Part shown: positions 44,101 to 56,065 of the stretch, one piece after another
How positions within the stretch are numbered: position 1 is the first letter of the stretch
Layout: each line of letters opens with the position of its first letter
DNA from: Colias croceus
Lineage: Eukaryota > Arthropoda > Insecta > Lepidoptera > Pieridae
NCBI RefSeq assembly: GCF_905220415.1
Contig: NC_059543.1
Span: forward strand, 434,001-498,000
Direction: 5' to 3'
Length of the DNA stretch: 64,000 nt
Program-made: the position numbers and the translations under genes
Notes under the pieces: generated by a model
What the model saw: only the letters and a program-made list of their open reading frames with translations
The model's database searches: none
What the model was told of the DNA's origin: nothing

Positions 44101-47100
44101 TCTGAAATGTGTCGTAGATACCTATACTAATTTAATTCTTGTGTATCTGCTATTCTTATTCTATGTCTTGAATCGTGTAAAAATACTGAAGCCTAGAGGC
44201 AAATAGATTTACATGTGTGAAATATGGAGTTTCGGAATATGGTGTATCGCTTAACTAATAACTGCGGTTATGGCCTTGCGAGATTCGTGGCATAAATCTG
44301 TAGCATGTCTGTGAATTACTTGTATAGATTATGTATTTATTGGTGTAAATAACGGTTTGATGGCTGCAATAAAGGAACATAATAATAGAATAAAATTTTA
44401 TTTTGCAGATATAACAAGTAGATACAGGTGTAATAACTAATACGTATATTAAAAAATACATTCAATCAAAAAATGGCACTCGTTGAAGTTGGTCAAAAAT
44501 GCCAAAAATAGAAAATTGAAAAATTGTTTTATTGATTTATCAAAGAATATGTTATCATCTTCTACAAATGGTAATACTATAACAATGTCACAATAAGAAC
44601 ATTTATTTTTCGCCCACAAATATTGTACATTCTACTGTTCTACAGTTCATAAAGCTTTCAATAGATAAAGGACTATTAATTGTATTGGATAGACAAGAAC
44701 TTTTTTACTACAAATTTACAACAAATCCAAAAAATTCAACCCCAAAAATAATATCATGTTTACGTTAAAAAACATACATTTGCACATAACACCTAATCCG
44801 TTACTAAACGCCATCTCTCATCCGCGTATTATATTAGAATAAATAAAATGTGAGTGGCGAGCAAGTGATGACGCTAACGGGCGCTGTTGACGGGTTAATG
44901 AGCACCGACACACTGCTTACCTGCACAGAGTAGAAAATACAGAGCCTACAACACGGGGGTTGCTAAATTGGTCTGTAAAAAAGGGCTCTACATTACCGAT
45001 TGCTCTATCAGGGCAAAGTTATGTTAGGAATGAGAATATAGGATAGGTATGTTTAATCGTAACTTTCTCTTGAACGAGCAACTTCCTACGGTAACTAGCA
45101 ACTATGACAATGGGGCCTTTAAAAAGTTCCTAAAACATCTGACAAAGATGCTGACATGAGTGTTACAACTAGCTAGCCACTTAATATCAGGAGACCCACG
45201 TGTTTTTTTGATTGCTTCTTCTTTTGAAAAGAGCTTTGTTTACAATTTACATAATGTTTCACAAAAATTTACCTGTCAAACATAAATTTACATTGAGTGT
45301 TCTCTACACCCACACTACTCTGTGCACGCGCCACTAGTTCAAGGGAAAAAAGTGTGTTTACAAAACGATCAAAGTTATCAATACCGCTGTCTCGAAGCAA
45401 TTTTTGAGTGATCCTCTTCTGTTTGATTAATGCGGTGTGGCTGGCAGCTCGCCAGTCTACATGCATGTGGAATCCTTTTTATAATATGGGAATCTTTATT
45501 TTATCGGTAGTTACCTATTATTGTGTTGTTTTCTGGATTGGTATATTATATATTCCAGGCTTGCTTCCTGGCTTAATAACTACAAAAGGGCAGATAGATA
45601 TGTCAAATATTTCTTAGTAAGTGCGTAGGAACATGAAGGTTGAAATTACAACCTATTGATGTATATAAGAAAAAAACTCTGAAAATTAAATAAGTAAATT
45701 TTGTAGTCATAAGTCATAACATACAATATTTTTGTTGTTTTAATATAAAAATAAATTAACCTCAAGGGCATTTCTCGTAACAAGGGGAAAAAATCTCGAA
45801 AGTTTAAATTCATAAAAAAGTCATGAACGTAATTACGCACTTTGATGCCACTTTCAGAAGTCGAACCTTTCTAACTCAAACTGGACTGATTTTAAACTGT
45901 AGTCATAACTCATAACCCACACAAGAACCTCCCTGAAACATCATGAAAATATTTATCACAGACCGCAAATAAATGTTATCAAACGACTTTCCAAAATTTC
46001 CCATCACAATCAACACTGAAAGCATTTAAACATAAAAAACAAGATGAATATGATGTTTATGAACGGATATCTATCACATACGATTCTCACACAAATTTAG
46101 ATTTAAAAAAACAACGTGGACAGTGACAGATTCAGCTTTTACCGTCGACACGGCTACACCTGTCGCGTGGTGTGACTGGACACACATACATCACGGCTTT
46201 TTAGTTGTATTGCAGTATTTATAATGCTGGATGTGTGGAGTAAGCTCTTGTGATGGCAACGATTGGAAAATGATGGGTTAATGCAAAATTGAGGCTTATG
46301 TGGGGACATGAAAGTAATAATTGATCTTGGTTGTCTGGGTCGTAGTTGTAATAAGAAATCTGTTATCTAGATAAACGAAAAAAGTATTTAGAGTTACAGG
46401 TCCTTTTCTGGGAAATGTGAACAATTAGATAAATAATTTTCTTTAGCTATGTAATTCATGTCTTTCTTGCCAACACACTGTCTTGTTCATCGTCTTTTTC
46501 AACTTTCTCTCTCTTTTTCCTGTTTTTATTACAAATTTTTCAAAATCTAGACATCAAACAAAGGTTCAATTTCAAGCAGGATAAAAGTGTTGTTAGCTCA
46601 TTTTTCTACGGCCATAAAATGTTTTTGACCGTTAATATTCCAGGTACGTCAGCATGTCGGCAACACATGGTCCGTCTGCGAATCAAATAACAACGTTTAG
46701 TTTTTGGAATCAGAGGTGAATGTGCTGGGTAAAAAATATGGTCTTGTTAAGTATTGGTAGGTACTTAGTACTGGAACAGATAATATATACTGGTAATAAT
46801 TATTGTTGGCCTTATTTTAAGCTTCTCGAAAATTGCTATTAGATTGTTGGGATACAATTTTATTGATAAAAAATAAATATTAAGTCTAAAACATAATGAT
46901 TGCACACTGTTTGTTTTGTATTGAGTTATAATTCATAAATAAATTCACAATCAAATCGATTCAGCAATTTGGGCGCTACGCGAAAATACACAAACACAGC
47001 AAATTGCTTAAGATGGTTATTTTACTTTAGAAGTATATTATACTTTCATTAAATCAAGAAGCTATAAAAAAAAGAATAAGAACGCAGACTACTTACCAGC

Positions 47101-48011
47101 ATATTTTGACCACTTCAGGCAGAAATAGAGGAATGATAGAAGTGTCCCTTTTTCTTCCTTATTTATCGTGATAACATATATAAATATGCTACCACTCTGT
47201 ATCACCCCTGTAATTAAGATTAAGATTATAAACAATTAAAACACAATAAAAACATCCTACCGTGGGAATCAATGAAGAAACTTGACGTCTTTATTACAAA
47301 GGGATAGAGTTCAAATTGGAGAAACTTTATTAAAGGTATGATTACAGTGACAGACGTGTGAACGACTTCTGAAATCTTGTAATAAGGGTTGTCACTTATT
47401 AGAAATTTAGAGTGCTAGAAAATAATTGTAAAGATGGTTAGTTGAAAATAATTAATGTAATTGGAGTTTTTTGAACTTGTATAATTATGTATCTTATCAA
47501 TATTATTATATTTTGTTAATGTTTTTAATCTTAATTATTAATGAAATTAGTATACAAGCTAAAAGGACAGATAATTTAATAGAACCATTATGGGTTAGTG
47601 AAAACTTTTTTGCATGTAAAAAAAGAAATACTGTTATTTACAATACCTGTAATGATCACAAAACAGTTTTCATAATGGTTACGATCCCATTTTAAATTCC
47701 AGGGAAGAAAATACAAAAAGTAATTAGTGACAACCCTCGTTATGATCAAAGCCAAGGGGAGACGCCGTAATGGTTTCTCACGTCTTGAAACTATTGATGT
47801 TTTAATGGAGAGCGATTTGACACATGATACTGTAGTTACGTGTGAAAAAATTACACTTTTGAGTACCTACCTACATACTTGTCTTTCTATTATTTGATAC
47901 ACTAACTATCATCAAAATGTTTTTGGAATGTTTTCGATGATGAATATTCTTTTATCAGGGAAAAATCTTTTAGTGGCAGATAATATGGTGCCTACAGATA
48001 AAAATTGAAAA
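44101..48011. other. No gene recognised (3.9 kb)
   Basis: AT-rich DNA with short ORFs. A GC-richer stretch at 44810-44960 and the weak exon-like segment at 46644-46713 are the only compositional features. Confidence 0.4.
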
Positions 48012-48518
48012 ATGTCGCAAACATTTACAGTAATCAACCTCATTAAATGGATATACTTTACATTATGCCAGTCCTTAATAAATTATGGAATATCTGCTTG
48101 GGGTGGCATGGCTAAGAGTAACATGCTTACCATTGAGAGAGCACAAAGATCAGTTTTAAAAGTCATGACCTTTAGGCCAATTGATTATCCAACCAAAGAT
48201 TTATATAAAAAATGCCAAGTCCTGACAGTGCGACAATTGTTTTTGCTGCAACTTATTTTAAGAAAACACCAGGAACTTGAATTTGAATTAAACAGCACTG
48301 ATAAACGTAGATCCTACATGGTATGTGAGGTTAAACGTTCTCAACACTATTTGCCTATGAAGTTTTATGCAATATTAGGAGATTATATTTACAATAAAGC
48401 AAATAAAATCTTAAACATATATTCTATGAATAACTATAAATGTAAAAAAACAGTCACAGAATGGTTACAGAAGTTGTCTTATGAATCCACCGAAAACTTA
48501 CTAAAGATAAAACTATAA
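48012..48518 (+). pseudogene. LINE reverse transcriptase ORF2, C-terminal fragment
   Basis: 168 codons. INYGISAWGG followed by ERAQRSVLKVM has the layout of the region after the polymerase palm in CR1/Jockey-type LINEs, and compares with LSYGIILWGQ...QKKCIRALC in the large ORF2 of this window. The later LYKKCQVLTVRQLFLLQLIL corresponds to LFSKLRILTLTCMYIREVCL. The catalytic palm and the endonuclease are missing: an in-frame TGA lies just upstream of the ATG, so this is a 5'-truncated copy. The stop is followed by a 3' UTR to about 49040. The frame has stayed open, suggesting modest age. Confidence 0.75.
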
Positions 48519-49040
48519 TTAATCTTGTTTCACATATAAATATTATAAAATATATATAATTTGTTTAGTATCTAATCAATTACATATTAATTTATTAAAA
48601 TTATAACTCAATATTTGTTTATTTTATGTATCTATTTTTTGTATTTTTATTTATTCTCTTTTTTATTTGTAATTTATTTGATATATATTTACTTTATTTA
48701 ATATTTTGACACACATATACACACACCCACACACACCTACACACACACACACACATTACTCATAAATTTAAAATTTTTTATATTTATTTAATAATCAAGT
48801 TTGTACAATATGCTTGCACATACCATTTATATATCTAACTAGCTCACTTTTCAAGTTTTTTGTTTTATAAAAGTTCAAATGACTTAGGGAGAAGCTGGTG
48901 CCTGTATATACAGGCTAGTTCTTCGAACTAAGCCTAAAACGGGTGCCACTTATACTTTTTAATTGTGAACAAAACTATATTGAATATGTCCATGTTTATG
49001 TCTATGAAAGAATAAGAAATAAACGATATAAACGAAACGA
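48519..49040 (+). mobile_element. 3' UTR of the truncated LINE
   Basis: AT-rich with a CA microsatellite (48717-48757). It then has a perfect 16-bp palindrome GCCTGTATATACAGGC (48900-48915) abutting the hairpin TAGTTC/GAACTA (48916-48930) and CGGGTGCC. It ends near AATAAGAAATAAACGATATA. Adjacent stem-loops near the 3' end are consistent with a recognition structure for the LINE reverse transcriptase. Confidence 0.6.
48717..48757. repeat. CA microsatellite
   Basis: Imperfect (CA)n with a few C and T interruptions, inside the LINE 3' UTR. Confidence 0.9.
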
Positions 49041-49242
49041 AAAATCAAAACCCTAGAAAGAACTTATTTCCCATTATATCAGCCATAAAAACAAAACATT
49101 TTACAAAATTAAAAACCCAATTGTCATTCAAATCTAAAACATTCAAATTCAAATAAAAATCCATTGCTTAAACATCTTATTAAAGTTCATAGTCCATTCG
49201 CGTAACAGTAAACTTTTATATCGCAGACGATTTCATTAAAAA

Positions 49243-49512
49243 AATCGGTCAAGTGCGAGTTGGGTTGGCGTCACTAAGGGTTCCGTATAAATAAGCTAAA
49301 AAGTATCTCCAAAACAACTCAACACATTCAATTTATGACCGTACCAATCTCGATTTTTTTATATTTTGTTATAGTGACTTCAGATATATACACCATCTCT
49401 GAAAATGTCAACTGTCTTTCTATCAAGGTTTAGATACAGTCTGGTGACATACACGGTCAGACAGACAGCGAATCAGTAATAGTACCCTATCCGTACGGAA
49501 CTCTAAAACGTA
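49243..49512 (+). repeat. Interspersed repeat (CGGTCAAGTGCGAGT type)
   Basis: Begins AAATCGGTCAAGTGCGAGTT, includes AAGGGTTCCGTATAAATAAG and GGTCAGACAGACAGCGAATC, and ends CCGTACGGAACTCTAAAACG. I know this order from dispersed repeats in many Lepidoptera. The GGTTCCGT / ACGGAAC strings are inverted. Class not determined. Confidence 0.6.
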
Positions 49513-50483
49513 GCCCGTGAACGTCCCTACAACATCTTAGTTTGTTAAATATATGCAAATTTTATTTTTAAAAAATACAAGTGCTCGACCACATGTCGCC
49601 GGTCCGGGCATGAGGTCTTTTTATTATGTCCTTTTGGTCTCCCCATACAAGGTCCACCTTTGCTAAATGTGTCTCATTTCGCCTTTATGGTATATTGTGT
49701 TTTGAATTCTTGTTGATATTTTTTGATACAGGGATTTTGATGCTTTTTTAATTAAATTGACGAGTCGATATTAACATGATATAAAGTAGGTATATAATAT
49801 TATGTTTCCTCTTTTTAACTCGATAGCTATAAATAGCAAAGAAATAACTCCTCTTTTTATTGTGACACAAATTAGATGGCTAGATTATTATTTGTTGATG
49901 AGGTAAGAAATTCAACTGTTGATAGTGTTTACAATTATGAGACAAAACATTTTAATTATTATCAATTTTAAAAAGTATCTATTATTTACCACAAACCTTA
50001 AAGAGTGGATTTTTAAATCACGCCCAAATTTTATAACCTTATCATCTTTTCTCTATTTTATATTATTCGGTATTTAATAACACATGTGTACAGGTAATCC
50101 TTTATTAAAATATCAAGTACGTAATACAAAAGCTTAATAAAAGCAGGGACATTTAGTGCAGCGGGTGTCCGGTTTACGAGGAGAGCCATAACAGTATCTA
50201 TTCACCTGGCTTTGTCCATATTGCAGATATAAAGACAATGTTTAGTTCCTATAGGATAATACTGTATACGTTATAGATCGAATCGATGAGATATTTTATG
50301 AAAAAAGCTACGTTTTTTGGTAGTGGGAATATATGAACTGATGATTAGATATTTTTTGTGGGTAGTTGGTGTTTTGGTAATATAGCTTTGCTAAATTCGA
50401 GTGTAATTTTTGTATATCAGAAAGCAGTCATAGTTTCGATAAAACAGACTAGCCATTGCGGTAAATATTACTATTATAATAAA
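49513..50483. other. No gene recognised
   Basis: AT-rich DNA, no supported feature. Confidence 0.5.
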
Positions 50484-50655
50484 CTAGCGGTCCGCCCCGG
50501 CTTCGCCCGTGGTACATGTTTACATTTTCTCTATAGAAGATCCATCCTCGTACTTCAAGGAATATAATAAAAAAAGAATTATCGAAATCGGTTCAGCCGT
50601 TCTCGAGTTATGCGCTTACCAACACATTTTGCGATTCATTTTTATATCTATAAGA
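50484..50655 (-). mobile_element. Helitron-like element (family C), intact ends
   Basis: On the minus strand it starts TCTTATAGATATAAAAATGA after A and ends CGAAGCCGGGGCGGACCG then CTAG before T. It is 172 bp and non-coding. It has the same internal CGGTTCAGCCGTTCTCGAG segment family as 18277-18457. Confidence 0.75.
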
Positions 50656-50844
50656 TGTAATCCACGTGATTAGAGTTTTTTTGTGTTAGCCATAAAATAA
50701 TATCTCTAAAAGTCTCTCTAAAAATTATTAAAAAAATGTTTTTCATATCGCACACATAATATTTGCTCACCCTTATAAAGGATCCATGTAAATTTACAGT
50801 TTTATTTTAAAGGTTAAACCTTTCTTGGTATAAAAATAATAAAT

Positions 50845-50972
50845 GCGGAGGGGCGGGCTCGGTGTGGCGAAACATAAATATATAAGTTTGACCGCGAGGA
50901 CGATACTCTACCTCGGCTAGGGTTGGTTTACATGGCCCTTTCGAAGTAAATTATAAGAGCTCACAAGAAAAA
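50845..50972 (+). promoter_or_regulatory. Candidate core promoter and leader
   Basis: A GC box GGGGCGGGC (50850-50858) is followed by TATATAAG (50879-50886), so initiation would fall near 50910. The leader is GC-richer than its surroundings. It has a 5-codon upstream ORF (MALSK, 50932-50949) and leads to AAAAAATGG, a good insect translation start context. All motif-based. Confidence 0.3.
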
Positions 50973-51113
50973 ATGGATGAAGTGATTTCAGTAAATAAGA
51001 ATGGCGTGTGTGTAACTGGTATTTGTACAAAGAAATTGCTTTTGAAGGGATTTAAAAACGAATTTTTAGCATTACCATTGCTTATTAAAATTCAGCTCAA
51101 CTTTATTGAGTGA
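50973..51113 (+). CDS. Candidate small ORF or first exon
   Basis: 46 codons starting MDEVISVNKNGVCVTG and ending LNFIE before TGA. The start context is favourable and it sits about 60 bp after the predicted initiation site. A weak donor GTAAAT at 50991 could end an exon after six codons. No family is recognised. It may equally be noncoding RNA or chance. Confidence 0.2.
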   Translation: MDEVISVNKNGVCVTGICTKKLLLKGFKNEFLALPLLIKIQLNFIE

Positions 51114-51183
51114 ATTACAATTAAACTATGACCCATCCTGTAATAATGCATTGGTTCATGAAAAGTATGTGCTTTATTATTTA

Positions 51184-51374
51184 CTAGCTGCGCTTCGCGG
51201 TTTCACCCGCGTGGCTCCGCTCCTATTGGTCTTAGCTTACCTAATGCCTATAGCCTTCCTCGATAAATGGGCTATCTAACACCGAAATATTTTTTCAAAT
51301 CGGACCAGTAGTTCCTGAGATTAGTGCGTTCAAACAAACAAACTCTTCAGGTTTATAATAATATTAAGTACAGA
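51184..51374 (-). mobile_element. Helitron-like element (family A)
   Basis: CTAG at 51184 is followed by GGTTTCACCCGCGTGGCTCC, GGGCTATCTAACACCG, AACAAACAAACTCTTCAG and a decayed ATTATAAACC end. Read on the minus strand this is A|TC...CTAG|T. Confidence 0.7.
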
Positions 51375-52500
51375 TATTTTTGTTTTTTTTTTGCATTTGC
51401 TTAAATATACTGCCATGTAAGACAGTACATTTACGCAAATGTACATTTACCAGTAGTATAATTAATTATGTTAAATAATTTTGTTTTAATCATAGCGCCA
51501 TGTAACCCCAGCAGTACTTCAGCAATATTGTATCAAGTCGAAGTGTCCACGTACAGACGTGTTTGTATGAAAAATATTCCAATAACCGCCCCCACCCGGG
51601 GGTAAGGTACCAAGATGGCTACGGGTTAGCCACTTTGCAAATTGTGTACTGGATTGGCTACCTATTGATGGCTTCTGATATGATAAACATGTCCTTGTTT
51701 TTGTGTGAAAAAAAAAGTTTTGTTGTATTGATTGCTTCTTATGTTAATTACATCATACGTACTTATTTAATATATACATCTTCGTTATATTTTGCATTTT
51801 TTTGCATTTAAATTATGAAGTGTAGCGGTCAACTGTGTAAATTAATTTAACTTTAGTTATTAAAGATAGTGTATATAATTATTATTAACCATTTATTCAA
51901 AATAAATGCGTATAAGCGTCTTGTCTGTTACAGAATACAGCTTCATATATTTAATGGTGAAATTATTCTCAAATTCAGTTCAGTAATTCATCATATTAAT
52001 CAATTAAAAAAAAATTCAGCTCTACATTATCAGTAAAAGCTCTATATTTTCAAAATATAAAAAAATACGAGAAAACCAGCTGCAAGAACCACATATATCG
52101 CTCAAAGAAATAAACAAGCTTAATCCAGGATAAAAGTCTATCGCAGGATCTAACCGTGACCGGATATTAACACGAGCGCCCCCAGCGTCACTTCCGGTCA
52201 CCTCACTATTATCATATTTCAGATGATATCTCAGTAGATGCTGTTTTGTCCTGGCAGTGAGGGATTGAACTATATAGTAAAGGGAAGTAAATCTAGGGAA
52301 AATACTAAGTTAGGTAGAGATAGCAGGTTTAGCTTAATATTTTAGTCTAAGGACTCTGACTTAATTCCACTGCACGTTTTGGTAGTGCAGGTATGTAAGA
52401 TAATATTTGCATTGTATTAAACATCATATAATTATAATACATCTCAACACAGGTGGATGGAGTAAACAATCCATACTTAAGTATCCACTGCCGCATTTAT
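51375..52500. other. No gene recognised
   Basis: AT-rich DNA. An 82-codon frame at 51563-51811 starts in a GC-richer patch (CCCCCACCCGGGGGTAAGG) and carries no recognisable domain. The AAGATGGCTACGG string resembles a Pho/YY1 site. Confidence 0.35.
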
Positions 52501-52725
52501 AATACATAATACATAATATTATAAATGCGAAAGTAGCTCTGTCTGCCTGTCTGTCTGTTACTCAATCACGCCTAAACTACTGAACCAATTTTCATGAAAT
52601 TTGGTATGGAGATATTTTGATGACCGAAGAAAGGACATAGGTTACTTTTTATCCCGGGAAAATGACGCAATCCCGGAAACGGGAACGGGAACTATTTTTC
52701 TTTGACTGCGCGGGTGGAAACCTAG
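52501..52725 (+). mobile_element. Helitron-like element (family B)
   Basis: ATATTATAAATGCGAAAGTA, then CTGTCTGCCTGTCTGTCTGT, CTTTTTATCCCGGGAAAATG and GCGCGGGTGGAAACCTAG before T. The last part carries a decayed version of the terminal hairpin. Confidence 0.7.
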
Positions 52726-53858
52726 TATAAAATACATACGAGACGCTGACCAATAATTATGTAGTTGATTTTTCGTATTCTGACTGTACTAATGGGCTAG
52801 ATTCATAATTTAGTTTTTTTTTTTCACCTAATATAATGAACCTAACTACTTAGGGTATCATTATTGAAAATTACGATCTAGCCTTATACTATAGGCTAAT
52901 GAGTAATATAAATCTAACTTAATTTGCTAGGTAAAGTATGTCTAAGAACGTGTCACATTTCTTAATGTCTCTATTAAGGCGAAGACACTTCGTTCATGTG
53001 TTCTTTATTAATAATTTAGTAATTAGATGTTTTAAGTAAAGTAGGTACCAATATAGGTATGTGTATAAAAGTGATAGGTCATATCGGAACAATTGAGTCA
53101 ATTTTATAAATAAAGAATGCAGTAAAATAAATCGAGAGGCATCATGAAATTCGTTACACAAACTAAGGTATGTCAAGAAATGCATTCATACGTGTTGTCT
53201 AAATTGATAGACGCATACAGTAATTACTGAATATTATTTACAGTTAACAATTTCATTCTATTTCATACCCTATTACTGCAGATTAAAGTCTAATTTAGTT
53301 CAGATGCATGTGCATATACGTTAAGCTGTAGCTTGTTAGAGTAATTTGAACTGTAAAAATGGGTGGTAAGGTTTATTTTTGGTTGAAGATACAAATGGAT
53401 AGATCCTTTTGGATGCGTTTATCAATTGTGCGGATGGCAACCGGACACTGAAATGAAAGCGACAATAAAAGGTAGACCGTTGATTGGTACAATCGTGAGG
53501 ATAATGAAATTTGTTGATTTTTTCTAAAATCTATTAATTTTTACTGTGTATTTCGCTGGAGATAAACAGAAACCTTAATATTTGGTGATTGATCTAATAG
53601 TTAATGAATAAATAATTTTTATTTCCATGATAGCAATTTTTTCAGTTTTCTCATAGGAAGATAGGTATAAAACGTGCAACGTCCATGCTACATGCATATA
53701 AATTATAAATATTATTAGAATAATCTGTATTATCTTAAGATTAAATTAAAACAAGAGGGCTAACTTGTGTGAAACTTTCAAATGTTAAGTTAATCATTTC
53801 TAAGGGCTCTACAATAAACTTTAGTTTGTGTTTGTTTGTGTTTCAATACAACTTTTCT
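52726..53858. other. No gene recognised
   Basis: AT-rich DNA without a supported feature. Confidence 0.5.
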
Positions 53859-54152
53859 GGTAAATAGAGCACTCAAAAATGCACCTAAAATCAAAACTGC
53901 AACCAAACTGATGATGATATATGTACATAAGTAAATAAAGGTCAAAATTGCATACCTATCCGATTGTGTAAAGTTCAAGGCAGTCTGTGAGGTAAATATA
54001 CCCTTGGTTTGCTAGGTAAATAGAGCAGACAAAAATGCTCCTAATCAATCTCAAAATTGCAACCAAACTGATGATTGTACATAAGTAAATAAAGGTCAAA
54101 ATTGCATATCCGATAGTATAAAGTTCAAGGCAGTCTGTGAGGTAAATGTACC
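53859..54152. repeat. 156-bp tandem duplication
   Basis: Two head-to-tail copies (53859-54002 and 54015-54152) share GGTAAATAGAGCA, GCAACCAAACTGATGAT, ACATAAGTAAATAAAGGTCA and AGTTCAAGGCAGTCTGTGAG. Small indels separate them. Confidence 0.9.
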
Positions 54153-54845
54153 TTTATTGGACAATTGACGGCATCCGCTGAGACCGTTGAACCGACGATA
54201 GAGGTGTGTTATCATAATGCTATTTATGTTTTATATACATAAATCATTTTTATGTAAAATATTATGACTTGTATGTAAAAATATTATTTTTGTTGTGTGC
54301 GTTTTAATTGATTTCGATCTTAAATAGTACTTACCTAGTCGTATTTCTTATAAATTATTATAAGGGCTACAATTTTGAAATGGTTTTTAATGTAAGCGAA
54401 TTATTTACTGGTTTTTGGAAATAGGTATTATTTAAAAATATTCCTGATATTATGATTTTGTTACCTACATTTTCAGGCAAAAAATATTAGTTTTTCTCCC
54501 AAATTTAACGTTACATAGCAAAATTATTGTATAGACTTTGTATTCAAGTAACAAGTAGAAGTAGGTAATAACTGAGAGCTCGAGCTAGAGCTAGGTCATG
54601 AATGTGTAACGTAAATGAATTTATGTACTAGGTAGGTACATAAAATCTAAAAAAACATTATATTGTATATAATTTATTGCACTCATCTTTAGTGTAAACC
54701 TACATCGTTTCATTTATATAACCAAATAGTTTATATTCAAAATAAGAAAGTCAAAACTCTCCAATTTTTTCAAAGAATACTTGGAACGTGATCTACAATC
54801 GATATCTAAGCAAAAAATATGGCTTTTCAGTCATGCTAATACCAG
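54153..54845. other. No gene recognised
   Basis: AT-rich DNA without a supported feature. Confidence 0.5.
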
Positions 54846-54905
54846 TCATGCTAATACCATTATGAGCGGAGTGATGCGGGTAAAACCGCGCGGCACAGCT
54901 TGTAT
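54846..54905 (+). mobile_element. Helitron 3' end fragment (family A)
   Basis: GAGCGGAGTGATGCGGGTAA followed by ACCGCGCGGCACAGCTTGT. The 3' hairpin is retained but the terminus reads CTTG instead of CTAG. Confidence 0.65.
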
Positions 54906-55294
54906 AGAATATATTGACATAAAGTGCAGTGCATAGTGCACAATGCACATGGCACAATACCTCGGCCGGTGCGCACACGCATGATTGCCGCAATTGCCGG
55001 CAATCAGCGTCAATTTAACCCCACCCCCCTCTAGCTTTCACTTCTCACCGGTACACTCGAATACATAAAGTGTTTTATATTTATATAATAAATTCATAGC
55101 TTAAAATTTGTTCAATACGAAGTTTCTTTTTATTTGTATGTGCCGAATTCTGGGTACATTTTGAATTTTTCTTCCCCGTTTGACAATGAATATTTTTTTA
55201 GTTCTTTCTGTTTTGTAGGTAAACCGGGGTTAATTGGCTTTATAAAGGCGATAAAGTGGGAAAAAAGTAATAAAAAAAATATTTAAATATTATA

Positions 55295-55590
55295 TAGGTA
55301 TACGTAGAAGAGGCCACGAACTGGACGACGAAGCGTGGGACAACCTCCCACAAGATGGACAGACGACCTGCCCCCCTAGCTAAGTGGCTTTCTGTTAGCG
55401 TAGCGTTCAATAGAATAGACTACGAATGTATGAGATTGACTAACAGAAAGCCACTTGGCTAGGGGGGCTGGTCCGAGTGGCAGGGAGCCGCTGGATGCAG
55501 GCCGCCGGTGATCGGTCGTACTGGAAATCCTTGAGGGAGGCCTTTGTCCAGCAGTGGACGTCCCACGGCTGAAACGAACGAACGTAGAAG
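55295..55590 (+). pseudogene. RTE-clade LINE, C-terminal remnant split by a MITE
   Basis: After removing the inserted 97 bp, one frame reads PPTRWTDDL then VRVAGSRWMQAAGDRSYWKS, ending with REAFVQQWTSHG and a stop at 55570-55572. This is the characteristic extreme C-terminus of RTE-type LINE polyproteins. A one-base insertion at about 55337-55339 breaks the frame upstream of PPTRW. A short AACGAACGAACG run follows the stop, as a 3' tail. It is a dead 5'-truncated copy. Confidence 0.75.
55371..55467. mobile_element. 97-bp palindromic MITE with CTG duplication
   Basis: 28-bp terminal inverted repeats starting CCCCCCTAGC, with one mismatch, flank a 41-base centre. Direct repeats CTG (55368-55370 and 55468-55470) bound it, and its removal restores the reading frame of the RTE remnant around codons DDL|VRV. 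The 3-bp duplication and C-run termini do not fit the TWA pattern of the other MITEs here, so the superfamily is open. Confidence 0.8.
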
Positions 55591-55599
55591 ATTGGTGTA

Positions 55600-56002
55600 G
55601 GTAAATGTTTCATAAAAATTTTCAAGTTTCAGAAATAATATCTACGTATTTTATCAAATGTTTTCCATTATAAAATGATTCATCAATATAAAAATACCTT
55701 ACCTATACTAATACAACAAAAAATCCAAACAAAAAGATTTATAGCCGATTTAAATATTTCTGTATTCAAATCGAACGGTTTACGTATAACTAGCGCAAAC
55801 ACGTGGCGAATAAAATTATGTTACAACAACAAACATACGCTTTTTGTTTATTATTAGTATCAAATTATAACGGTAATATAACTGTGGGAAAGATAGATCG
55901 GTTTATATTATGGTGGTTCTGTAGGTTTTAAAATAGCTTAAAGCTTTATGAAAAACAGATTTTTCAAATATGTAAGCAAACCACAGTTTTTTCATAATAT
56001 GT
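55600..56002. other. No gene recognised
   Basis: AT-rich DNA. A 60-codon frame starting at 55675 has no recognisable features. Confidence 0.45.
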
Positions 56003-56065
56003 TGGTAAACTCAAACTCAAACATTTATTTATTCAATTAGATTTCTTCGAGAAGCACTTTTGAAA
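56003..56065 (-). mobile_element. LINE 3' end with TTTGAG tail
   Basis: AAACTCAAACTCAAACATTT then TCTTCGAGAAGCACTTTTGA is the reverse complement of the tail region at 2985-3048. It is 5'-truncated to the last ~60 bp. Confidence 0.6.

Noticed and set aside
46930..46990. CAATCAAATCGATTCAGCAA with CGCTACGCG as a Helitron remnant
   Set aside because: Only one short phrase matches family C; the ends are missing.
47060..47200. Strong minus-strand donor (TGCTG|GTAAGTAG) near 47097
   Set aside because: The surrounding sequence looks like a dispersed repeat and no coding frame leads into the donor.
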